Position numbers and translations under genes: made by a program. This document shows, one piece after another, positions 1 to 8,350 of a stretch of DNA of 51,275 nucleotides. Under the pieces are notes generated by a model. That model made no database searches. It saw nothing but the letters and a program-made list of their open reading frames with translations, and was not told where the DNA came from. The stretch comes from Actinomycetota bacterium. Its GTDB lineage: Bacteria; Bacillota; Desulfotomaculia; Desulfotomaculales; Desulfocucumaceae. The stretch covers positions 1 through 51,275 of the forward strand of contig JAMCVT010000110.1 in the NCBI GenBank assembly GCA_023475565.1, written 5' to 3'. Numbering within the stretch: position 1 is the stretch's first letter; each line of letters begins with the position of its first letter.

Positions 1-1
1 C

Positions 2-373
2 CGGGGCACACTTACAGCCGCGCCGGGGGGCCGCGTCATATACAGCCAGAAGCTGGTTATGGGCCACAACACAATAGTGCCCGAGGGCGGCAACATTTTT
101 GCCGTTGTGCCCCTGTCAGCCCCGGAAGTGTTTGAAGAGCCCGGCAGTGCCCAGTGGTACATCGCCGACAGCGACGGCACAAAATATGATCTTCTTAAAA
201 CAGTTAAAAACAATCCTGCCGGGAGTGATATAACAGAAGGTATTAAGCAGGAAAGCCAGGTATTCTACCTCATTTTCAAGATTAGTAAGAAGCAGAAGGA
301 CCTCTACCTGGTTTATTCCTCCCCAAGTCCCCCGGCAGCCTGGAAACTGCCTCCTTATAAAGGAGAACTGTAA
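2..373 (+). CDS. C-terminal part of an unrecognised protein (5' end outside window)
   Basis: The reading frame is open from the left edge, so the true start lies upstream; the first ATG at 59 is probably internal. About 123 residues are visible and I do not recognise the family. The segment alternates beta-strand-like stretches such as FAVVPLSAPEVF and YLIFKISKK with polar turns, resembling a small beta-rich extracellular or membrane-associated domain, and ends in a Pro-rich tail. No catalytic motif, Cys pair or membrane segment is visible. It converges with the LysM protein gene on the other strand, and no clear hairpin separates them, only a T-run near 385-395. Function unknown. Confidence 0.55.
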   Translation, partial: RGTLTAAPGGRVIYSQKLVMGHNTIVPEGGNIFAVVPLSAPEVFEEPGSAQWYIADSDGTKYDLLKTVKNNPAGSDITEGIKQESQVFYLIFKISKKQKDLYLVYSSPSPPAAWKLPPYKGEL

Positions 374-433
374 ATACTATAGCATTTTTTTTAACGCTGT
401 TAAACCGGTGCCTGCGTATCAGACCTCCAACCA

Positions 434-1579
434 CTAACCTCCATTACCGGCCGGTATCCTGATCACCTGGCCGGGAACGATCATCTCAGGGTTTTTTATG
501 GTTCCTTCATTGGCGGAAAGTATTCTTTCCACCGGCGCCCCGACCCTCAGAGAAATACTCCAGAGTGTATCCCCGGGCTTAACTGTGTAATCCCATGTTC
601 CCTGGATGCCCCGCAGCCACACCTGCAGACCACCCGCCACAGTCCCCACAGCCACCCTCTCTCCGGGCAGAAAAGCCAGTCCCGTTACCCCCTCCGACGG
701 GCTGAACACCTGATCCGGGGCCCTTTTGACAGGATAATCAAATATAAAAACATTCCCTTCAGGCGTTCCGGCCCCCAGGCTGGCAGCGTTACCCCCGGAA
801 GAGGCCAGGGCGCTGACCGTGGTCCCCAGGGAATCGGTTACCAGCAGCACATCGAGGGCCGGCCCGGCGCCCACCAGCCACACCATGCCCCCCAAACTTC
901 CCAGCGCCAGCTCTGCTCCGGGCCTCTCCAGGACATTACCCGCCGCCATAGAGCTAATGCCAAGAGGCTGGCCGGCCAGTGCAGGACCCTCCTCGAAACC
1001 CTCTTCGGTAAGCCTGTACGTGGCCACTCCCCATTTTTCATCCTCCGCATAGGCCACCGCAATGACATTTATACCATCCGCCCTATTCAGCACCGCCACA
1101 TGCCGGGGTACTCCCGGCACGGCCCTTATCCCCGCCAATTCAAGGCTTAGCGCCTCACCGGCACCTCCCGCCAGGCGGTATACATAAACTGATTCCCGGC
1201 CCGGGGCAGCCGCCACTATTTCATCCCGGCCATCCCCGTCAAGGTCTCCCGCAGCCACATCCGTAAAGTCCGCCCCGGGCTCCTGCCCTGAGTCCGCTGC
1301 CAGTGCCAGGGCACCTTCCCTGCTGCCCAGCACCACCACCCTGTCCGGTGTGGTGACGGCTATGCCCTCCGCCTCATTGCCCACCCTGACTGCGGTAAGG
1401 CCGGTTATTTTTTCATTCAGGTCATACACCGAATACATGCTGTATTCCCCGTCTGAGGGGACCAAAAGGTACACCCTGCTCCCCTCGGCAGCAGCAATAT
1501 CACCCCCGGTATTGAAACGTCCGGCTGCCACCTTTACAGTGCCCGGGCCCAGGTCTGTTCTCCAAAAAAGAGAAGGCAT
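434..1579 (-). CDS. LysM-domain protein with FG-GAP/propeller-like repeats
   Basis: Protein of 381 residues. The C-terminal ~48 residues form a LysM domain (YTVKPGDTLWSIS, then VPGQVIRIPAG), a peptidoglycan or glycan binding module. The rest contains repeated short beta-rich units; one (about residues 107-124) reads DVAAGDLDGDGRDEIV, an FG-GAP/integrin-like calcium-loop pattern, so a beta-propeller is likely. No signal peptide is evident, so how or whether it is exported is unclear. I chose ATG 1579 rather than the upstream GTG 1597 because a GGTGGGGGG ribosome site lies just before it. It is the last of three minus-strand genes after an ABC ATPase and permease, so it may be carried by or act with that transporter; that link is inference. 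Confidence 0.75.
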   Translation of the reverse strand: MPSLFWRTDLGPGTVKVAAGRFNTGGDIAAAEGSRVYLLVPSDGEYSMYSVYDLNEKITGLTAVRVGNEAEGIAVTTPDRVVVLGSREGALALAADSGQEPGADFTDVAAGDLDGDGRDEIVAAAPGRESVYVYRLAGGAGEALSLELAGIRAVPGVPRHVAVLNRADGINVIAVAYAEDEKWGVATYRLTEEGFEEGPALAGQPLGISSMAAGNVLERPGAELALGSLGGMVWLVGAGPALDVLLVTDSLGTTVSALASSGGNAASLGAGTPEGNVFIFDYPVKRAPDQVFSPSEGVTGLAFLPGERVAVGTVAGGLQVWLRGIQGTWDYTVKPGDTLWSISLRVGAPVERILSANEGTIKNPEMIVPGQVIRIPAGNGG

Positions 1580-1685
1580 TTCCCGTCTACCCCCCACCTT
1601 TGTTTTTGGTGCAGGTTATGCAGGAAATGCCTCTTTAGAACTTTCCTTATTCTGATAAAATTTACCGGTTTAGAATACTCTGTGT

Positions 1686-2516
1686 TTAAATGTCTTTCCT
1701 GGCGAAGTAGTAAACCGACAGCAGATAAAAGGCCGGCACATACAGCAGGGTGTAAACCACCATCCACACGCTGGGCTCGGCAGAGGCCCCGAAGGGGCCC
1801 ATCTGCTGTATGGCCGACAGGGGGTTGTTGGCCGGCATCATGATATGGACTATCTTCCTATACAGGGAGTCCACCGGCATGATCAGGCTGGATACTATAC
1901 CCCCGTTTTTAAGGTACAGGTTGTTTATAAGGTAGCCAATCTGCTCCACCACACCCCCCACCACGGCAATGGAGTAAAGCATGAAGGCCATCGCCCCGCT
2001 GGCAATGGTGGAGGTGAGCACCGACGCCAGCATGGTCACCGACATGAGGACAATGGGCTGCAGCATGAATAAAAGCCCGGCCCTCCATATCCCCGGGAAT
2101 TGCATACCGGTTTTATAGTATATTATAGAGCTTATCGCCGCAAACATGACCACAGCGTAAGAGGCTAAAAAAACTCCCTGCCCCAGAAATTTCCCGGTAA
2201 TTATCTCACAGCGGCTCAGGGGCTTGGTAATTACGGCCTGTATGTTACCGCTCTCTATTTCGGAGGAAATAAGTCCGGCCGAGGATATTATAGACAGGAA
2301 GGAAACAATGAACCCTCCGAAATAAAGGCCGAACAGAAGCAGCTGGGGATAGATTATAGAGGCCAGCATCTGGTTGTGGGACTTTACTATATCCTTTACG
2401 GCGAAATGGACTCCGGCCCCGAAAAGCCCCAGGAAAACAGCGGCAATGATTATTGAAACCAGGAGTATTTTGCGACTGAACGCCTCACGGAAAGTAAACC
2501 CGAAAATGGTAAACAA
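1686..2516 (-). CDS. ABC-2 type transporter permease
   Basis: Protein of 276 residues with about six hydrophobic segments, the first near residues 17-40 (KILLVSIIIAAVFLGLFGAG) and the last near the C-terminus. The SSAGLISSEIESGNIQAVIT stretch is typical of ABC-2 permeases that pair with one ATPase (NatB/Gld-like). A TTG start at 2516 is used: it follows the ATPase stop by 2 bases and has GGAGGGAG upstream, inside the end of the ATPase gene, so the two are translationally coupled. It is expected to form the membrane part of an exporter or membrane-remodelling ABC complex. The substrate cannot be told from sequence. Confidence 0.88.
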   Translation of the reverse strand: MFTIFGFTFREAFSRKILLVSIIIAAVFLGLFGAGVHFAVKDIVKSHNQMLASIIYPQLLLFGLYFGGFIVSFLSIISSAGLISSEIESGNIQAVITKPLSRCEIITGKFLGQGVFLASYAVVMFAAISSIIYYKTGMQFPGIWRAGLLFMLQPIVLMSVTMLASVLTSTIASGAMAFMLYSIAVVGGVVEQIGYLINNLYLKNGGIVSSLIMPVDSLYRKIVHIMMPANNPLSAIQQMGPFGASAEPSVWMVVYTLLYVPAFYLLSVYYFARKDI

Positions 2517-2518
2517 GG

Positions 2519-3427
2519 TCAGTCTCCCTCCTTCAAGAGGTTGATGAAAATTTCCTCCAGGGAAACCTTCTCATGGGCCAGCCTATACAGCCTGCCGCCG
2601 CTGCCCACCACAGCCCTGGCCAGCTCGGGTATGTCTTCCCTGGACTTCACCGCCGCCCTGATGGTATTGCTTCCGGAGCTTACTATTCTGGCCACAGGCC
2701 TGATCAGATCCAGCAGCCCCTCACTGACAACGTCCACATGTAGTTCCACCACCGCGCCGTCGGCCCCCATTTCATCGGGGCTGCCCTGGTCGATAATACT
2801 GCCGCCCTTGATAAAGGCCACCTGGTCGCAAACCATCTCAACCTCGCTGAGAAGGTGACTGTTGAGAAAAATTGTCTTTCCCCTTTCCTTAAGGCCCTGC
2901 ATTATCTCCCTTACCTCCCGGCGTCCCAGGGGATCAAGGGCCGAGGTGGGTTCATCCAGGAAAAGGAGGTCCGGGTCGGGCAGCAAAGCGCAGGCCATAC
3001 CTATTCTCTGGCGCATACCCTTGCTGTACGTTCTTACTTTTTTCTTTTCCGACCCGGTCAGTCCCACCACGTCCAGCACCAGGGGTATCCGGCTCTTCCT
3101 GGACCACCTGTCCATCTTATACAGAGACGCGTGGAACTCCAGCAGCTGTCTGCCGGTAAGCCACTCGTGGTAGCCGAAATTTTCAGGAAGGAAACCTATC
3201 TTCCTTCTGACCTCCACGTTTCCCAGGGGCCGGCCCAGAAGCCTGGCCGTGCCCGAGGTGGGCCGGACAAGTCCCACCAGGGTCTTTACCAGGGTGCTCT
3301 TCCCCGCCCCGTTGGGCCCTAGCAGGCCGAAGATTTGCCCCTCTGATACAGAGAGGCAAATCTCTTTGCAGCCAACGCTGCCGTCATACATCTTGGTAAG
3401 ATTTTCGGTCTCAATTGCCAGATTCAT
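2519..3427 (-). CDS. ABC transporter ATP-binding protein
   Basis: Protein of 302 residues. Walker A GPNGAGKST at 37-45, ABC signature YSKGMRQRIG at about 134-143, Walker B LLFLDEP at about 154-160 followed by the D-loop SALD, and the switch His in NSHLLSEVE. The ~70-residue C-terminal extension after the ABC domain is common in the ABC-2 exporter subfamily (CcmA/NatA-like). It powers the permease encoded immediately downstream. The ATG start is preceded by GGGAG. The gene lies 204 bp downstream of the anti-sigma gene on the same strand, so co-transcription with the sigma/anti-sigma pair is possible. Substrate unknown. Confidence 0.92.
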   Translation of the reverse strand: MNLAIETENLTKMYDGSVGCKEICLSVSEGQIFGLLGPNGAGKSTLVKTLVGLVRPTSGTARLLGRPLGNVEVRRKIGFLPENFGYHEWLTGRQLLEFHASLYKMDRWSRKSRIPLVLDVVGLTGSEKKKVRTYSKGMRQRIGMACALLPDPDLLFLDEPTSALDPLGRREVREIMQGLKERGKTIFLNSHLLSEVEMVCDQVAFIKGGSIIDQGSPDEMGADGAVVELHVDVVSEGLLDLIRPVARIVSSGSNTIRAAVKSREDIPELARAVVGSGGRLYRLAHEKVSLEEIFINLLKEGD

Positions 3428-3540
3428 TTCAATCTCCCAACCGTAATAATGTATGGGGACACACCATCAGCGTGTATTCCTAAAGCGGAAAGGAAACACA
3501 CCTCCCTGATATGATTGGCCTTTGGTAGTCGGAGGAATGT

Positions 3541-3589
3541 CCCCGATCGGGATAATGTCCCCGATCGGGATAATGTCCCCGGTCGGTAT
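3541..3589. repeat. Short tandem repeat with palindromic units
   Basis: Two exact 18-bp copies of CCCCGATCGGGATAATGT followed by a third, diverged copy (CCCCGGTCGGTAT). Each full unit contains the palindrome CCCGATCGGG. It lies between the anti-sigma gene and the ABC ATPase gene. It may be a multi-site operator or simply an expanded repeat. Confidence 0.8.
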
Positions 3590-3631
3590 GGCTTTCCCCA
3601 AATTCCTAATTCCAGATTCCCAATTCCAGGC

Positions 3632-4741
3632 TCACTTAATGGTGCCGGCTATGGCCAGGGCACTGTCAGCAGTCAAGCCATCCCCGGCCAGCACCGATAT
3701 AACCCCGCCGTTCTGCCACACCAGGGCGCCCACAGCCTCACTGCCGCTGATATCCCTGACAAACACACCGTCATTGCCATTTACCCGGACATCAGTGGAC
3801 TGTCCTTCCCTCACCGGTATCAGCACGGTGTGCTGCCAGTCATCCACCGCCATCAGCTGCTTCTTAAGGCTTTCCGGAAGGACGGGCATGCTTAGGAGCG
3901 CCTGCCTTATAGCCATTACATCAACCCCCTGGGCAGTCTTGACCGACGGGCCCCTGGACTGGGCAAACATTAGACTGCCCTCCGGGCCGGAATACTGGGC
4001 CGATATTCCCGTGGGCACATCCACGGTAAACTCCTGGCCGTTCATTTCCCGGGGCAGCTTTTCAGTGCTTCCGAATGCCTGGAGCGCCGCATTTACATTA
4101 TCCACATCCAGAGTCATTGTCACACTGGTGGCCGAGGTTTTTTTAAGGGTGGGGCCGCTGTACCCCTCGATAGACGGCACCTTCAAATCAAAGTCCACCG
4201 AATTCCTGGCTTCCTCAAGGGTAACCGGCTTTGTTTCATGGGTTCCCCTTACCTCCACCTTGCCGAAATTCCTTATATCAACCCCGCCGGCGCCCTCTCT
4301 CATCACCTTTTCCATCTGCTGCATATCATCCGGGGTGATGGTTATAGCCTTGACCTTCTCAACCCTGAAGATGGTCAGAAAGTTGCCCGCCATGCTGCTG
4401 ACCGGGGTAAACCCTATAACTGCCACCACGGCCACCGCAGCGGCGGCTGTAAAAAGCTTTTTATATTTCATATTTGTATACCACTTTCCATTTTTCTTTT
4501 TTTCATATTCAATTTGTTTAAGCTTCAGCCTGCTCCAGGCCAGCTCCGCGTTAAACCTTTCCCTGTCGGAAGCAACAAAGCCCTCCATGCTGGTTCTCAC
4601 CATAAGGTCGTTTTCAATAAGCCTCTGGTAAACAGCCTCGCACTCCCGGCAGACACTCAGGTGTTCCTGCAGCTCGCCGGCCTCCCTGTCCTGCAGCTCA
4701 CCGTCAATATACGCCTGAATGCGCCCCTCATCAAAACACAT
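3632..4741 (-). CDS. Membrane anti-sigma factor with N-terminal zinc finger
   Basis: Protein of 369 residues. The N-terminus carries a zf-HC2/ZAS-type motif: C2, H27, C31, C34 (HLSVCREC), the usual cytoplasmic domain that binds an ECF sigma factor. One transmembrane helix lies at about 97-113 (LFTAAAAVAVVAVIGF), followed by a ~250-residue extracytoplasmic region of beta-rich character with no family I can name, presumably the sensor. I chose ATG 4741 because AAAGGAA sits 9 bases upstream; it overlaps the sigma stop by 11 bases, indicating translational coupling. By analogy it holds its sigma factor inactive until an envelope signal is sensed. The signal is unknown. Confidence 0.88.
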   Translation of the reverse strand: MCFDEGRIQAYIDGELQDREAGELQEHLSVCRECEAVYQRLIENDLMVRTSMEGFVASDRERFNAELAWSRLKLKQIEYEKKKNGKWYTNMKYKKLFTAAAAVAVVAVIGFTPVSSMAGNFLTIFRVEKVKAITITPDDMQQMEKVMREGAGGVDIRNFGKVEVRGTHETKPVTLEEARNSVDFDLKVPSIEGYSGPTLKKTSATSVTMTLDVDNVNAALQAFGSTEKLPREMNGQEFTVDVPTGISAQYSGPEGSLMFAQSRGPSVKTAQGVDVMAIRQALLSMPVLPESLKKQLMAVDDWQHTVLIPVREGQSTDVRVNGNDGVFVRDISGSEAVGALVWQNGGVISVLAGDGLTADSALAIAGTIK

Positions 4742-5273
4742 CAGCGTCACTTCCTTTCAGCTCCAGGACCCTTTCCCTGAATTTCGCCTGGGCGCGCGCT
4801 ATTATTGTTCCCACAGAAGCCTTCTTGGCGCCGGTAGCCCTGGCTATTTCCTCATAGCTGAAGCCGGAAAATTTCATGATAAGACAGGTTCTGTCTCTTT
4901 CTCCCAGTGTGTTCAAGACCTGGTGAACCATCGCGGTCTCTTCCTTTCTAACGACTGTTTCTTCGGATGAAATTTCCCCGTAGTGCTCTTCCTGCACCTT
5001 CAGCTCCCTCTGAGAACGGCTTTTTTCGCTCCGGATAAGATTGAACGCCAGGTTTTTGGCCACGCGAAACAGCCATCCGCCCACCGCGCTCCGGTTATCC
5101 GGAGGAGACTGGTAAAGCTTCAGAAACGCCTCCTGGGCAATGTCCTCCGCCAGGCCGCTGTCCCCCAGAATAAAGGTAATCTGGCGGCAGACAGACGGGT
5201 AGTAACGGCAAAAGTGTTCCTGCATATCCAAATCTTCGTCCGCTTTCGGGAAAATGGCCGGCCACCTCCCCAT
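4731..5273 (-). CDS. ECF-type RNA polymerase sigma factor
   Basis: About 180 residues. Region 2 is recognisable (DIAQEAFLKLYQ and GGWLFRVAKNLAFNLIR) and region 4 ends with the helix-turn-helix GFSYEEIARATGAKKASVGT. This is the size and architecture of a sigma-70 family ECF factor. Start choice is uncertain: ATG 5273 is used here, ATG 5225 is possible, and the upstream GTG at 5318 has no ribosome site. It overlaps the anti-sigma gene by 11 bases, the usual arrangement for a sigma/anti-sigma pair. I could not identify a convincing autoregulatory ECF promoter upstream. Confidence 0.9.
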   Translation of the reverse strand: MGRWPAIFPKADEDLDMQEHFCRYYPSVCRQITFILGDSGLAEDIAQEAFLKLYQSPPDNRSAVGGWLFRVAKNLAFNLIRSEKSRSQRELKVQEEHYGEISSEETVVRKEETAMVHQVLNTLGERDRTCLIMKFSGFSYEEIARATGAKKASVGTIIARAQAKFRERVLELKGSDADVF

Positions 5274-5454
5274 CGTGCACTCGTTTATATGACACGTCCA
5301 TGCAAAAAAAAATGACACACGGCCAGCTTCATTAAAATTATCATTAACCAGTGTGCTTTTACAACATAAATTTTTTAAAATAGCCGTGGCATTTTAATTC
5401 ATCCTGCCCTAAACAGCCGCCAGATCATTCTTTTGCCCCTCCACCCTAAAATAC

Positions 5455-5525
5455 GCTTATACTGAAATTCCTATGCGGTCGGAATCCAGAATCCAGAATC
5501 CAGAAGCCAGAATGGTTTGGGCATT
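5455..5525 (+). repeat. Solo copy of a dispersed intergenic repeat
   Basis: Begins GCTTATACTGA and continues through GCGGTCGGAATCCAGAAT and GCCAGAATGGTTTGGGCATT. It closely matches the left end of the element at 28584-28825 and, in reverse complement, its right end. A shorter related piece (GGAATCCAGAATGGT) occurs near 46005. The rest of the gene-free stretch 5319-5646 shows nothing else that I recognise. Confidence 0.6.
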
Positions 5526-5646
5526 CCTTATATATTTTTTTATCTGATGGTGCCGCTTGCGGCATGGGCAACTACCCACAAAATAACTGCCCACCCCGCC
5601 TTGACTTTCAGCTCCGAAAAGGTTAAAATAACTTTTGCAGATGCAT

Positions 5647-5724
5647 CGGGGCGTAGCTCAGTTTGGCTAGAGCGCTACCTTGGGGTGGTAGAGGCCGCAC
5701 GTTCAAGTCGTGTCGCTCCGACCA
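5647..5724 (+). tRNA. tRNA-Pro (anticodon GGG), CCA encoded
   Basis: All four arms can be folded. The acceptor pairs CGGGGCG with CGCTCCG (one G-T), the D stem pairs GCTC with GAGC, the anticodon stem CTACC/GGTAG encloses TTGGGGT with anticodon GGG, and the T arm is GCACG-TTCAAGT-CGTGT. The discriminator base A is followed by an encoded CCA, ending at 5724. Confidence 0.95.
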
Positions 5725-5725
5725 G

Positions 5726-5769
5726 TGTATAGGCCAAGGACTCCAGAAATGGAGTCCTTGGCCTATACA
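5726..5769. repeat. Perfect 20-bp palindrome directly after the tRNA
   Basis: Arms 5726-5745 and 5750-5769 are exact reverse complements (TGTATAGGCCAAGGACTCCA and its complement) around a GAAA loop. It starts one base after the tRNA CCA. There is no T-run, so it is not a classical intrinsic terminator, although it could stop or process the tRNA transcript. It is followed by two copies of TTGACGGTAG (from about 5772 and 5784). Confidence 0.85.
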
Positions 5770-5889
5770 GGTTTGACGGTAGAATTGACGGTAGCAAGCT
5801 AATTTTGCCACCCATACAGCTAAATTAAAATAGAAATATGTTAAAGAAAAAGACGGGGCACAAATTAGATGTACCCCTTTTTTGTATAT

Positions 5890-6003
5890 CTATAGCTCCG
5901 GATTGTCTTGATCTGATTGCGTTTCATTTAAAACCTTAGGCAGTTCATCTTTGGAGCGATTTCGTTCTTCTATGTCACATATAGCATAATTTATAGATGG
6001 CTT
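5890..6003 (-). pseudogene. Possible gene tail (37 codons), perhaps a recombinase remnant
   Basis: An open stretch between two stop codons with no start reads INYAICDIEERNRSKDELP and ends in an acidic tail. The wording resembles the C-terminal helix of some tyrosine recombinases, and it lies beside a tRNA gene, a usual integration target, but this is a weak impression. The rest of 5770-6220 is AT-rich and shows no other gene. Confidence 0.22.
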
Positions 6004-6220
6004 TTATAAAGTGTTATGATCCAGACAACCGTCCCCTGTCACACACCCTGTCATACCCTTAGTTAAACCTTCATATATTTACCATTTTAGACAAAATCCT
6101 TTGCCAAATCCTTACAGATGCAGGAAATTTTAATATTATGGGAGAATAATCATCTTAATTAATAAAGGATGTCTATGACACTATGCTGTCAGTACCAAAA
6201 AAAAGGAGACTGAGTACCCT

Positions 6221-6406
6221 ATGAAAAACGTCGAGATGCAAGTGGAAGGAAATATCCTTACAATCAAGGTGGATATATCAAAAGAGTTTGGGCCATCCTC
6301 ATCGGGCAAGACCATCATCATTGCCTCCACAGAAGGCAACGTTGGAGTACCTGGAAATGAAGATGTCAAGATTGGTTTGAACGTTTATAAGAAGAAAAAT
6401 AAATGA
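6221..6406 (+). CDS. Small conserved protein, function unknown
   Basis: A 61-residue protein beginning MKNVEMQVEGN and containing SGKTIIIASTEGNVGVPG. The ribosome site AAAAGGAGA lies about 11 bases upstream of the ATG. Short proteins of this pattern are, to my memory, widespread in anaerobic Firmicutes and Deltaproteobacteria without an assigned role. It is predicted soluble, with alternating beta strands and a basic tail (YKKKNK). The SGKT tetrad is not in a Walker A context (no GxxxxGK), so I do not infer nucleotide binding. It stands alone, with an RDD-protein remnant directly downstream in the same frame. Confidence 0.8.
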   Translation: MKNVEMQVEGNILTIKVDISKEFGPSSSGKTIIIASTEGNVGVPGNEDVKIGLNVYKKKNK

Positions 6407-6421
6407 ATCGTCTCTTACTCT

Positions 6422-6586
6422 ATGCTTAATCCTATTACGCATGGAAAATCTTTCTTGAGATATATAATATTCTATACGGTAAGTTCTTTAATTCTTGGGT
6501 TAGGGTTTATTATGGTAGCATTTATAGCGGATAAAAGGGGTTTGCACGATTTAATTTCAGGTACATGTGTTATCCATGAAAAATAA
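6422..6586 (+). pseudogene. C-terminal fragment of an RDD-family membrane protein
   Basis: A 54-codon open stretch reads from MLNPITHGKSFLRY through a hydrophobic helix SSLILGLGFIMVAFIA to DKRGLHDLISGTCVI and a stop. The last segment is the conserved cytoplasmic C-terminus of RDD proteins (K-R-G-L-H-D-L-I-A-G-T). The N-terminal transmembrane helices with the Arg-Asp-Asp motif are missing, and upstream in the same frame lies the stop of the 61-residue gene. It is therefore a decayed remnant rather than a working gene. Confidence 0.6.
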
Positions 6587-6630
6587 TTTTCTTCACTAAG
6601 AACCCTTGATTTTCTTAGGTTTCTCTGAGC

Positions 6631-6720
6631 ATTCGGACAGAAATTCGGACAAGAAAAAACCCGCTCAAAGTACCGTTTCATACGTCTTTCGGGAGAGGAG
6701 CTATTTTTATTCGGACAGAA
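6631..6720 (+). repeat. Repeats of ATTCGGACAGAA (left group)
   Basis: ATTCGGACAGAA occurs at 6631-6642 and 6709-6720, with a near copy ATTCGGACAAGAA from 6643. A further copy lies at 8445-8456, on the other side of the SLH protein gene, also followed by an A-rich stretch and CGGTAT. These are short direct repeats flanking one gene. Confidence 0.6.
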
Positions 6721-6832
6721 AAATATTGCGGTATTTACTCTATTACATCGGTGACGGCAGGTATGATTATGCGATTAAAAGAGAAATAGCCAGGTTATTA
6801 ACCTGGCCCCTCAAGTCTTATACTATTAATTC

Positions 6833-8209
6833 TTATTCCCTGGTGGTAAAGCTCCAGTCTTCCCCGTCGAGCCCCTCGAATTCTTCACCGGATTCTTCCG
6901 ATTCGAGGTAGCCGTCCTTAATGGTTACTTCATACGTGTCGTTACTGTCAAGCTCTTCTTCCAGGGTTATAACCAGTTCATCACCGTCAATTTCAACCAT
7001 GTCGATTGCTACTTCTTTGTCATTGTCCTTGTTGTAGACCACTACAGCGTCCACCAGGCTGTGTGCCTCGATGTCGCAGTTAAAAGTAGCCCTGAGTACA
7101 TTGGTGTCTTCCCTGTCAACGTCTTCTTCACCGTTTTCAGGGTCCAGGTTCTCAATCTTTACTTGCTCCACATCATCTTCATCGCCGGTGGTAAATTCCC
7201 ACTGGCTGCCGCTTAAGCCCTCAAATACTTCATCCGAATCTTCCGCTTTGATAATATCGTCTTCTATTGTTACCTTGTAAGTCGTGTCCTCTTCCAGTTC
7301 TTCAGCAAGTTCAATCTCAAGATACCTGCCGTCAATGGAGACCTGGTCGATATCTACAACTTCCCCGTCTTCGTTCTCAATTTCGATGCCTTCCTTCACG
7401 TCATTCAGCGCGTCCACAGCCTCAATTTCCACATTGAATTTAGCCGTAAGCCTATTGATATCAATCTCTACATTGTCGCTGCCATCGGCAGGGTCGAGGC
7501 TTGAAATTTCCACTTCTTCATTGCTGTCACTATCATCACTGTCATCGTCATCAATCGGCCCTTCGTCCAGGATTCTATATATGATGGCCGCCAGTTCAGC
7601 CCTGGTCACCGGTTTGTTCGGAGCAAATACTTTGCCGGGGTAGCCAACCATGTATTGGTACCTATACATGGAGGATACACAAGACCTTGCATAGGCCGGT
7701 ATTTCGTTGATGTCATTGAAGAACAGTTTGTCATCATCTTCTTCAAGACCCATGGCCCTTACCGCCCAGACCGCCACTTCATACCGCTTGGCAGGCTGCC
7801 AGCCGGCCAGGTCTTCCGACTCGTCTTTTGTAAGAATACCTTCGTCCACTGCGTAGTCCGTCATATCTTCCAAACTGTCGTTCCAGGAAAGGTTTTTGTC
7901 AGCCTCGTAGCCGGAGGCCCTGGCGATCATCATCAATGCCTCGTACTTGCTTACCGTGGTATTTGGTCTGAATGTAAAATCCGGATAACCTGAAATCATC
8001 CCCCAGGAAGCCATACTGCGGATAGACTTTTCCGCCCAGTGGGAATTGATATCAACTAATTGAACATTAATCTTTACAGTACCCGGCTCCTTAAACTTCC
8101 ACTTTTTTCCGTGTGCCCCATCCTTCCACGGGGCGGCGCTGGCGGCAGTTGCGACTCCAAAAACGATAAGGGCTGCCAGTACCATTGAAATGATTCCCTT
8201 TTTAATCAG
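6833..8209 (-). CDS. S-layer-homology protein with two Ig-like domains
   Basis: About 458 residues. A signal peptide (hydrophobic VLAALIVFGVATAASA) is followed by SLH repeats (DINSHWAEKSI with GYPDFTFRPN; then YMVGYPGKVFAPNKPVTRAE), an acidic Asp/Ser linker (DDDDSDDSDSNEE), and two ~100-residue bacterial Ig-like domains, each starting LDPxxGxxxVxxD and ending WxFTT (SbsA/Big_5 type). SLH domains anchor proteins to secondary cell-wall polymer, so this is a surface protein. The start is unusual: AGGAGG is 8 bases before a CTG at 8209, which keeps the basic n-region (IKKG). The GTG at 8218 overlaps the ribosome site, and the ATG at 8185 would lose the basic residues. The very acidic composition suggests cation binding. 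Confidence 0.88.
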   Translation of the reverse strand: MIKKGIISMVLAALIVFGVATAASAAPWKDGAHGKKWKFKEPGTVKINVQLVDINSHWAEKSIRSMASWGMISGYPDFTFRPNTTVSKYEALMMIARASGYEADKNLSWNDSLEDMTDYAVDEGILTKDESEDLAGWQPAKRYEVAVWAVRAMGLEEDDDKLFFNDINEIPAYARSCVSSMYRYQYMVGYPGKVFAPNKPVTRAELAAIIYRILDEGPIDDDDSDDSDSNEEVEISSLDPADGSDNVEIDINRLTAKFNVEIEAVDALNDVKEGIEIENEDGEVVDIDQVSIDGRYLEIELAEELEEDTTYKVTIEDDIIKAEDSDEVFEGLSGSQWEFTTGDEDDVEQVKIENLDPENGEEDVDREDTNVLRATFNCDIEAHSLVDAVVVYNKDNDKEVAIDMVEIDGDELVITLEEELDSNDTYEVTIKDGYLESEESGEEFEGLDGEDWSFTTRE

Positions 8210-8350
8210 AAATTGCACCTCCTGAAGAATTTAATCAACAACTATTAAACCCACAGAACTATTGGCCGATATTTTCCCTAATCTCATCCCCGCCTTTCAC
8301 GAACACCCTTTTAATATTATTCATACGACGCGCGTCCGCATTTAATGGGG

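Noticed and set aside
2855-3322. Long plus-strand ORF over the ABC ATPase gene
   Set aside because: It is a shadow of the real minus-strand gene, without a ribosome site or any recognisable domain.
3522-4631. 369-codon plus-strand ORF opposite the anti-sigma gene
   Set aside because: It is the complement of a well-supported anti-sigma gene; Ser/Pro/Thr-rich translation typical of antisense frames.
5623-5811. Minus-strand ORF with WSERHDLNVRPLPPQGSA
   Set aside because: It is the antisense of the tRNA-Pro gene; this translated pattern is a well-known spurious ORF class.
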